In this document: positions 6,754 through 11,256 of the stretch, piece by piece
Position numbering within the stretch: the stretch's first letter is position 1
How the letters are laid out: each line of letters opens with the position of its first letter
Assembly (NCBI GenBank): GCA_021297975.1
Contig: JAJTHO010000019.1
Location: forward strand, 1 to 14,316
Reading direction: 5' to 3'
Origin: Alphaproteobacteria bacterium
Lineage (GTDB): Bacteria; Pseudomonadota; Alphaproteobacteria; JAJTHO01
Length of the DNA: 14,316 nucleotides
Notes under the pieces: generated by a model
The model's database searches: none
What the model was told of the DNA's origin: nothing
What the model saw: the letters and a program-made list of their open reading frames with translations, nothing else
Translations under genes and position numbers: made by a program

Positions 6754-6767
6754 AGTATTGAAATACT
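6754..6767 (+). repeat. Perfect hairpin directly before the start codon of the amino acid-binding protein gene
   Basis: AGTATT (6754-6759) and AATACT (6762-6767) are exact inverted repeats with a GA loop. The second arm ends on the base before the ATG. The hairpin takes the place where a Shine-Dalgarno would be; the only purine run is CAGAG at 6751-6755, partly inside the first arm. It may tune initiation or be an operator; the AU-rich stem is weak. Confidence 0.4.
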
Positions 6768-7796
6768 ATGCACATCCTTATTGCTTTTTTTATTTTCGCT
6801 ATAGTCCTGCACACCCCCGCGTTCGCAGGAAAAACCCTTGATGCTGTAAAAGAGCGCGGCGTTATTCGCTGCGGCGTCAACAACGCGCTGGTGGGCTTTT
6901 CCGCGCCCACCGAAAAGGGGGATTGGCGCGGCCTTGATGTGGAATTCTGCCGCGCAGTCAGCGCCGCTGTCTTGGGCGATCCCGATAAAGTCGAGTACAT
7001 ACCTTTAAGCGCAAGCGAACGGTTACTCGCGCTGCAAAACAACAAAATCGACATTCTTTCCCGCAACACCACCTGGACACTCTCCCGCGATGCCGGATTG
7101 GGAATGCGTTTTGCTGGTGTGATGTTTTATGACGGCCAAGGCTTTATTGTCCCCGCCAGTCTCAATATCACTGAAATCAGCCAACTGAACGGTACTACTA
7201 TTTGCGTGCAGAGCGGTACAACGTCTGAGGTCAATCTTGTTGATTACTTTCGCAGCCATTCTTTTACCTACACCCCGCTCGTCTTTGATAAATTTGATGA
7301 TTCTGTAGAGGCTTTTCTTTCAGGAAAGTGCCAAGCCTATTCAACCGATGCATCCGGCCTTGCTGTGGTGCGCGCCCGTGCGGGCAGTAAAAGCGAACAG
7401 TATGTGCTGCTTGAGGAAATTATCTCAAAAGAGCCATTGGGGCCTTCTGTAATGCTCGGTGATGATGAATGGTTTGCGATTAACCGCTGGGTGCTGTTTG
7501 CTCTTTTGGAAGCAGAAGAGCACAACATCACCAGCAAGAATGTGGATGAACTTAAAATCAGCACAATAGACCCCTATAAACAACGTCTTTTGGGGGTTGT
7601 GCCGGGGATTGGCAAGCCGCTGGTTCTTAATGATAATTGGTTCTATAATATTGTAAAAAAAGTGGGCAACTACGGTGAGATCTATGACCGCAGCATTGGT
7701 CAGGATTCACCCTTACAGCTCGACCGCGGCTTTAACGGCGGGATAAATCTCTTGTGGACAAACGGCGGTTTGCTCTACGCACCGTCGCTGCGTTAA
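6768..7796 (+). CDS. Periplasmic substrate-binding protein of a polar amino acid ABC transporter (AapJ/BztA type)
   Basis: The protein would capture amino acids in the periplasm and hand them to an ABC permease. Its 342 residues begin with a signal peptide, hydrophobic residues 2-15 and then TPAFA, with likely cleavage after Ala20. The mature part shows the SBP_bac_3 family features TLDAVKERGVIRCGVN (23-38), GFSAPTEKGDWRGLDVEFCR (43-62), IDILSRNTTWTLSRD (94-108) and FAGVMFYDGQGFIVP (115-129). SRN.TWT..RD and YDGQGF are what I associate with AapJ/BztA, the general L-amino acid/glutamate-type binders of Alphaproteobacteria, and the length is normal for them. An in-frame TGA at 6759-6761 forces the ATG at 6768. 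No permease or ATPase gene is nearby, so it must use a transporter encoded elsewhere or act as a sensor. It is followed after 10 bases by a lipoprotein gene and then by glnB-glnA, a nitrogen context that fits amino acid uptake. Confidence 0.92.
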   Translation: MHILIAFFIFAIVLHTPAFAGKTLDAVKERGVIRCGVNNALVGFSAPTEKGDWRGLDVEFCRAVSAAVLGDPDKVEYIPLSASERLLALQNNKIDILSRNTTWTLSRDAGLGMRFAGVMFYDGQGFIVPASLNITEISQLNGTTICVQSGTTSEVNLVDYFRSHSFTYTPLVFDKFDDSVEAFLSGKCQAYSTDASGLAVVRARAGSKSEQYVLLEEIISKEPLGPSVMLGDDEWFAINRWVLFALLEAEEHNITSKNVDELKISTIDPYKQRLLGVVPGIGKPLVLNDNWFYNIVKKVGNYGEIYDRSIGQDSPLQLDRGFNGGINLLWTNGGLLYAPSLR

Positions 7797-7806
7797 GGAT
7801 TCCACC

Positions 7807-8355
7807 ATGCGTGTTGCAGCTGCTGTTTTTCTTGCTTTATTTTTAAGTGCCTGCGTCCCAGCGCTTGGCAACTTTACACCTGCCTCTAAATCACCCGCCC
7901 TGGCGCTACCTTCTTCCTCTCTTATTAGCATCGGCGGTAAAACCAGCAGCCTTGAAAACCTGCTGCTCTTGGATGAAACCATCCTTGTTTTAGCGCCCTC
8001 CCCTGAAGCTATACCCGAGGCGCTCAGCTGGGATGCGGCCTTTTTCTCCGCCGCCAAACAGACCCCAGCAACGCCGCATTATGCACTTTTAGTGCTGCCC
8101 GAAGATATGCGCGCCTATGATTCTTTACTGCGCGAAGAATACACAAGCCAATTTAATAACAAGTCTGGCTTTAACGATGTTTATATAGCCTATACAGACG
8201 TTGAAGAGTTTCTAAGTGGCCTCGATAGCAGTTCGGGTAAAGAGGCGATTTTGCTGCGTTTAAATAATAAAAAGCAAATTCTTAGTCGTACCAGCGGCGC
8301 CTACACAAACGACAAAGAAGCCGATCTTCTGGGCAAAAAACGCCGTACGCCATGA
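7807..8355 (+). CDS. Small lipoprotein of unknown function, coupled to glnB
   Basis: I do not recognise this 182-residue protein. The N-terminus MRVAAAVFLALFLSAC is a clear lipoprotein signal with lipobox LSAC and lipidated Cys16. The residue after the Cys is Val, not Asp, so transport to the outer membrane is expected. The mature part begins with a Pro/Ser/Ala-rich linker (17-40). It is followed by a predicted alpha/beta region with hydrophobic strands ETILVLAPS (57-65) and HYALLVLPED (about 91-100), loosely like a thioredoxin-type fold, but there is no CxxC. The end is basic (KKRRTP). The start is supported by AAGGA at 7795-7799, seven bases before the ATG. Its TGA overlaps the glnB ATG (ATGA, 8352-8355), so its translation probably feeds ribosomes to glnB. 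It sits 10 bases after the amino acid-binding protein gene. A role in that protein's function or in envelope nitrogen sensing is only guesswork. Confidence 0.82.
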   Translation: MRVAAAVFLALFLSACVPALGNFTPASKSPALALPSSSLISIGGKTSSLENLLLLDETILVLAPSPEAIPEALSWDAAFFSAAKQTPATPHYALLVLPEDMRAYDSLLREEYTSQFNNKSGFNDVYIAYTDVEEFLSGLDSSSGKEAILLRLNNKKQILSRTSGAYTNDKEADLLGKKRRTP

Positions 8356-8690
8356 AAAAAATCGAAGCCATTATAAAGCCGTATAAGCTTGATGAGGTTA
8401 AAGACGCCCTCAATGAGTTAAACGTTCCGGGCATGACCGTTACAGAAGTAAAAGGCTTTGGCCGCCAGAAAGGCCATACCGAGCTCTATCGCGGCGCGGA
8501 GTATGTCGTCGATTTTCTGCCTAAAATAAAAATTGAAATGGTGGTGGATGATGCGCAGGTTCCCGCCATGCTAGAGGCAATTCGCACCGCCGCGAACACC
8601 GGACGCATCGGCGACGGCAAGATTTTCGTCAGCACGATAGAGGATGCATTACGCATTCGCACAGGCGAGTCGGGCAGTGATGCGCTTTAA
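8352..8690 (+). CDS. glnB: Nitrogen regulatory protein PII
   Basis: PII is a small trimeric signal protein that reads ATP/ADP and 2-oxoglutarate and is uridylylated by GlnD when nitrogen is scarce. It controls GlnE/glutamine synthetase and the NtrB/NtrC pair. The 112 residues are the exact standard length. Visible are MKKIEAIIKPYKLDEVKDAL (1-20) and TVTEVKGFGRQKGHTELYRG (29-48), followed by AEYVVDFLPK (49-58) with Tyr51, the T-loop uridylylation site. The B-loop is TGRIGDGKIFV, and the C-terminal DALRIRTGESGSDAL is typical of GlnB. Position directly before glnA favours GlnB over GlnK; no amtB is present. The ATG lies inside the upstream lipoprotein stop (ATGA), so it is translationally coupled. 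A hairpin covers the stop codon, and about 130 bases with a possible promoter separate it from glnA. Confidence 0.97.
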   Translation: MKKIEAIIKPYKLDEVKDALNELNVPGMTVTEVKGFGRQKGHTELYRGAEYVVDFLPKIKIEMVVDDAQVPAMLEAIRTAANTGRIGDGKIFVSTIEDALRIRTGESGSDAL

Positions 8691-8697
8691 AAAGCGC
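8682..8697 (+). terminator. Hairpin over the glnB stop codon, possible attenuator
   Basis: GCGCTT (8682-8687) and AAGCGC (8692-8697) are perfect inverted repeats separated by four bases that include the TAA stop of glnB. The stem can extend by one pair. No T-tract follows, so it is not a classical terminator. It might stabilise the 3' end of a glnB transcript or partially attenuate readthrough into glnA. Confidence 0.35.
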
Positions 8698-8707
8698 TAA
8701 AGAATAC

Positions 8708-8736
8708 CTTACACACGCCGTTTCTGATAATAATAT
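8708..8736 (+). promoter_or_regulatory. Possible promoter for glnA alone
   Basis: CTTACA (8708-8713) and TAATAT (8731-8736), 17 bases apart, each match the sigma70 consensus at 4 of 6 positions. They lie in the AT-rich gap between glnB and glnA. Separate glnA transcription in addition to glnBA readthrough is known in several alphaproteobacteria. I found no GG-N10-GC sigma54 site here. Confidence 0.3.
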
Positions 8737-8811
8737 TACTTTTCATCGCCGCTGATTTTTTCACTCTTGCCAGCATCCGCCGCAACCGCTAGGCAAACCA
8801 CACAGAACACT

Positions 8812-8816
8812 GAGGA
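8812..8816 (+). promoter_or_regulatory. Ribosome binding site that decides the glnA start
   Basis: GAGGA lies 4 bases before the ATG at 8821. An in-frame ATG at 8767 would add 18 residues (MPASAATARQTTQNTEDI) that do not belong to the family, so the 8821 start is preferred. Confidence 0.65.
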
Positions 8817-8820
8817 CATC

Positions 8821-10239
8821 ATGAGCAAAGACATCGCCGACATTTTGAAACGCATTAAAGAGGAAGAAATCGAATACGTCGATTTTCGCTTCACCGACAT
8901 GCGCGGTAAATGGCACCACACCGCCCAACATGTGTGCACGGTTGACGAAGAACTGCTGACCGACGGCATTATGTTTGACGGCTCATCGATTTCTGGATGG
9001 AAAGCCATCAACGAATCCGACATGATTTTAAAGCCCGACCTTAAAACCGCAACGCGCGACCTTTACAGCGCCGCGCCGCAACTGGTTGTATTCTGCGATG
9101 TGCTTGAGCCTTCCACCGGCCAAGGGTATAGCCGCGATCCGCGCAGCTTAGCGAAACGCGCCGAAGCCCATGTTATCAGCTCTGGCCTCGCCGATACTGC
9201 TTATTTTGGCCCCGAAGCGGAGTTTTTCATTTTTGATGATGTGCGTTTCCGCGCCGCGCAAACAGAGTCGTTCTTCCACCTCGAATCCTATGAGTTTCCG
9301 CAAAACAACGGCAAACAGTATGATGCGCCGCAAGCAAACCAAGGCCATCGCCCTGCCCCCAAAGGCGGTTACTTCCCCGTACCGCCGGTTGATAGCATTG
9401 CCGATATTCGCGCCGAAATGCTGTCTAACCTTGCGGAAATGGGTGTTGATGTTGAAAAGCACCACCACGAAGTCGCACCCGCACAGCATGAGCTGGGTAT
9501 AAAATTCAACACCATGGTGCGCACTGCCGATAACATGCAGCTGTATAAATATGTGGTGCATAACGTGGCTGCGGGCTGGAACAAATCGGCAACCTTTATG
9601 CCAAAGCCGGTTTATGGCGATAACGGCTCCGGGATGCACGTGCACCAGTCTCTGTGGAAAGCAGGCAAGCCGCTTTTCGCAGGTAACGGCTATGCGGATT
9701 TATCCGAAATGGCGCTGTTTTACATCGGCGGCATTATCAAGCACGCGAAAGCCTTGAACGCGCTGACCAACCCCTCCACCAACAGCTATAAGCGCCTCGT
9801 GCCAGGTTATGAAGCGCCAGTGCTGCTCGCGTATTCGTCGCGCAACCGTTCGGCATCGTGCCGCATTCCGTATGTGGCGAGCCCAAAAGGCAAGCGCGTT
9901 GAAATCCGTTTCCCGGATCCATCGGCGAATCCGTATCTCGCCTATGCCGCCATGCTGATGGCTGGTCTCGATGGGATTCAGAATAAAATTCACCCCGGCG
10001 AAGCCATGGACAAAAACCTCTATGACCTGCCGCCAGAAGAATTGAAACAAGTGCCAACGGTTTGCGGCAGCTTGCGTGAGGCGTTGGAAAGCTTAGACGC
10101 TGACCGCGCATTCCTCAAAAAAGGCAACGTGTTTACCGATGATTTCATTGATGCGTATCTAGAGCTGAAAATGGAAGAAGTGCGCCGTTTTGAAATGACG
10201 CCGCACCCGGTTGAATTCGAACTGTACTACAGCGTATGA
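8821..10239 (+). CDS. glnA: Glutamine synthetase type I
   Basis: GlnA makes glutamine from glutamate, ammonia and ATP as a dodecamer in the cytoplasm. The 472 residues match the E. coli enzyme in length and motifs. These are DFRFTDMRGKWHH (21-33), IMFDGSSISGWKAINESDM (50-68), GPEAEFFIFD with metal ligands Glu132 and Glu134, EKHHHEVAPAQHELGIKF, GSGMHVHQSLW with the metal-binding His, and the glutamate flap and binding segment NPSTNSYKRLVPGYEAP. NRSASCRIP and the RFPDPSANPYLA segment also match. KNLYDLPPEEL places Tyr401 at the site adenylylated by GlnE, so activity is presumably controlled through PII and adenylylation. This is the beta (Proteobacterial) form. It follows glnB by 130 bases and is followed by a GC-rich hairpin at 10247-10274. 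Confidence 0.98.
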   Translation: MSKDIADILKRIKEEEIEYVDFRFTDMRGKWHHTAQHVCTVDEELLTDGIMFDGSSISGWKAINESDMILKPDLKTATRDLYSAAPQLVVFCDVLEPSTGQGYSRDPRSLAKRAEAHVISSGLADTAYFGPEAEFFIFDDVRFRAAQTESFFHLESYEFPQNNGKQYDAPQANQGHRPAPKGGYFPVPPVDSIADIRAEMLSNLAEMGVDVEKHHHEVAPAQHELGIKFNTMVRTADNMQLYKYVVHNVAAGWNKSATFMPKPVYGDNGSGMHVHQSLWKAGKPLFAGNGYADLSEMALFYIGGIIKHAKALNALTNPSTNSYKRLVPGYEAPVLLAYSSRNRSASCRIPYVASPKGKRVEIRFPDPSANPYLAYAAMLMAGLDGIQNKIHPGEAMDKNLYDLPPEELKQVPTVCGSLREALESLDADRAFLKKGNVFTDDFIDAYLELKMEEVRRFEMTPHPVEFELYYSV

Positions 10240-10246
10240 TGAGCGA

Positions 10247-10274
10247 GGGCGCGGCTGGATTTCTGGCCGCGCCC
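10247..10274 (+). terminator. GC-rich hairpin just after glnA
   Basis: GGGCGCGGC (10247-10255) and GCCGCGCCC (10266-10274) form a perfect 9-bp stem with a 10-base loop, starting 8 bases after the glnA stop. There is no T-run afterwards, so it is more likely a 3'-end stabilising stem or a factor-dependent stop than an intrinsic terminator. Confidence 0.6.
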
Positions 10275-10285
10275 ACACGCATAAG

Positions 10286-10309
10286 GGGTATTTATCATGA
10301 TAAACACCC
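10286..10309. repeat. 24-bp near-perfect palindrome, candidate operator
   Basis: The 14-base core TTTATCATGATAAA (10291-10304) is its own reverse complement. The flanks GGGT (10286-10289) and ACCC (10306-10309) extend the symmetry, leaving one mismatched pair (10290/10305). Such length and symmetry with a short centre suits a dimeric regulator. Bases 10301-10306 of its right arm also form the proposed -35 box of the promoter at 10301-10328. Confidence 0.5.
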
Positions 10310-10328
10310 ATAGATGCACAATCATAAT
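10301..10328 (+). promoter_or_regulatory. Possible promoter of a small RNA between glnA and the next gene
   Basis: TAAACA (10301-10306) and CATAAT (10323-10328), 16 bases apart, match the sigma70 consensus at 4 and 5 of 6 positions. The -35 box lies inside the 24-bp palindrome, as expected if that palindrome were a repressor site. This is a call by eye. Confidence 0.3.
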
Positions 10329-10334
10329 GCTCTA

Positions 10335-10510
10335 GTTTTACCTGTACTGCCGCCGGCAACGCGCTGAATACTAGAAAATAATCTAGAAAACGAAGAAATT
10401 TTGCGCGCCGTGCGTTGTGTCACTGCGCCCACCCTAGAGAAGTGTTAAATATTCCTTATCGTACTCTCCTTAAGCACTTGGGGCTGGTTGCAAAACCAGC
10501 CTCTTTTTTT
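10335..10510 (+). ncRNA. Candidate small RNA (or glnA 3' UTR)
   Basis: Between glnA and the convergent methyltransferase gene there are 285 bases without a credible gene. On the plus strand this stretch has a possible promoter at 10301-10328 and ends in a strong intrinsic terminator at 10482-10510. The implied transcript is about 175 nt. It carries a short hairpin TGCCG-C-CGGCA (10348-10358), two copies of CTAGAAAA 12 bases apart (10371-10378 and 10383-10390), and an anti-Shine-Dalgarno-like TCTCCTT (10465-10471) just before the terminator stem. This is a layout known from trans-acting sRNAs of Alphaproteobacteria. I cannot match it to a known family. The alternative is that the terminator ends the glnA message, giving a long structured 3' UTR. 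The 5' end is only an estimate. Confidence 0.3.
10482..10510 (+). terminator. Strong rho-independent terminator
   Basis: GGCTGGTT (10482-10489) and AACCAGCC (10494-10501) form a perfect 8-bp stem closed by a GCAA tetraloop, followed by TC and seven T (10504-10510). The T-run is on the plus strand only, so it stops rightward transcription, either from glnA or from a small RNA in the preceding gap. In the leftward direction the stem lacks a T-run. Confidence 0.85.
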
Positions 10511-10524
10511 ATACTCCTGCGGTT

Positions 10525-11256
10525 TCAGTGCGGCTTGCGCAGTACAGCTATTAACGACACCCCAAAGGGCAAGGCTAAACGCCCAAGCAAAACCCGCTCG
10601 CTTGAGAAAATATGATAGAGTGCCTTGTTAACCATCGGCGCCGGCATCGCCAAATCGCTGCCTTCATTAACGCCGCGAATTTTATCCAGCACACGTTTCA
10701 GCACAACAACGGGAAACAGCCAGAAATTGTAATACGACAAGAGTGTAACGGAGAGACCCGTTGCGGACAGCATCGCAGCAAAATCCTTACGACGATAGCG
10801 CCGATGGTGGTGATTGGCCACATCGTGTGCGCTCCACAGCCACGGGTGCGCTGGAACGGTCAATATCAGCGCGCCGCCCGGCTTTAGCAATCCAGCCATT
10901 GCCGATAAGGAGGCCGCGTCTTCCACTACATGCTCTAGCACATCGAGGGCAAGCACGACATCCGCGTCCCTGCATTCAGACGGCAACGTATCGGGTAGCG
11001 CGCCGTTTAAAACAACATCATGTTTCAGTAAAGCTTGAGTGCGCGGATACTCTCCCGGCTCAACGCCGATAAGCGTACCGGCAAACTTTTTCAGCATCCC
11101 CAAATTCGCCCCTGTGCCGCAGCCGATTTCAACGATTTTGGGCTGCTTTGGCAGTGATAACCGCTTTAGGACGGTTTCTAAAATATGCCGACGCGTACAA
11201 AACCACCAATGGGTATCCTGCACCCGTGCCATTTCTTGATAGGCACTTTGCTCCAT
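10525..11256 (-). CDS. Class I SAM-dependent methyltransferase
   Basis: This 243-residue methyltransferase opens with YQEMARVQDTHWWFCTRRHI (6-25), where THWWF..RR is typical of a subgroup often found next to dolichol/undecaprenyl-phosphate sugar transferases (from memory). The SAM-binding motif is KIVEIGCGTGANLGML (40-55), followed by LIGVEPGEYPR (62-72) with the ribose-binding Glu. The core continues with DADVVLALDVLEHVVED (97-113) and LLKPGGALILTVPAHPWLWS (123-142), then HHHRRYRRKDF (149-159). The C-terminus has two moderately hydrophobic stretches (about 171-190 and 225-240), so loose membrane contact is possible. The ATG follows the TAA of the upstream gene with no base between (TAAATG), implying translational coupling with the unknown 661-residue protein. 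The substrate is unknown; ubiquinone- or lipid-linked sugar methylation are possibilities. Confidence 0.85.
   Translation of the reverse strand: MEQSAYQEMARVQDTHWWFCTRRHILETVLKRLSLPKQPKIVEIGCGTGANLGMLKKFAGTLIGVEPGEYPRTQALLKHDVVLNGALPDTLPSECRDADVVLALDVLEHVVEDAASLSAMAGLLKPGGALILTVPAHPWLWSAHDVANHHHRRYRRKDFAAMLSATGLSVTLLSYYNFWLFPVVVLKRVLDKIRGVNEGSDLAMPAPMVNKALYHIFSSERVLLGRLALPFGVSLIAVLRKPH

Noticed and set aside
6626..7072. 148-codon minus-strand frame across the metC/binding-protein spacer
   Set aside because: It overlaps the starts of two convincing genes and the promoter region, and its translation is cysteine- and arginine-rich without any motif.
8767..8820. glnA start 54 bases upstream
   Set aside because: It would add 18 residues not seen in the family, and GAGGA is placed for the 8821 ATG.
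9148..9645. 165-codon minus-strand frame inside glnA
   Set aside because: It lies fully antisense to a strongly conserved enzyme region and its translation shows no domain.
10335..10510. 6S RNA or tRNA in the gap after glnA
   Set aside because: The two ends do not pair as in 6S RNA, and no cloverleaf or TTCGA-type T-loop is present.
10415..10615. 66-codon plus-strand frame after glnA
   Set aside because: It crosses the terminator and the end of the opposite methyltransferase gene, has no ribosome site and no motif.
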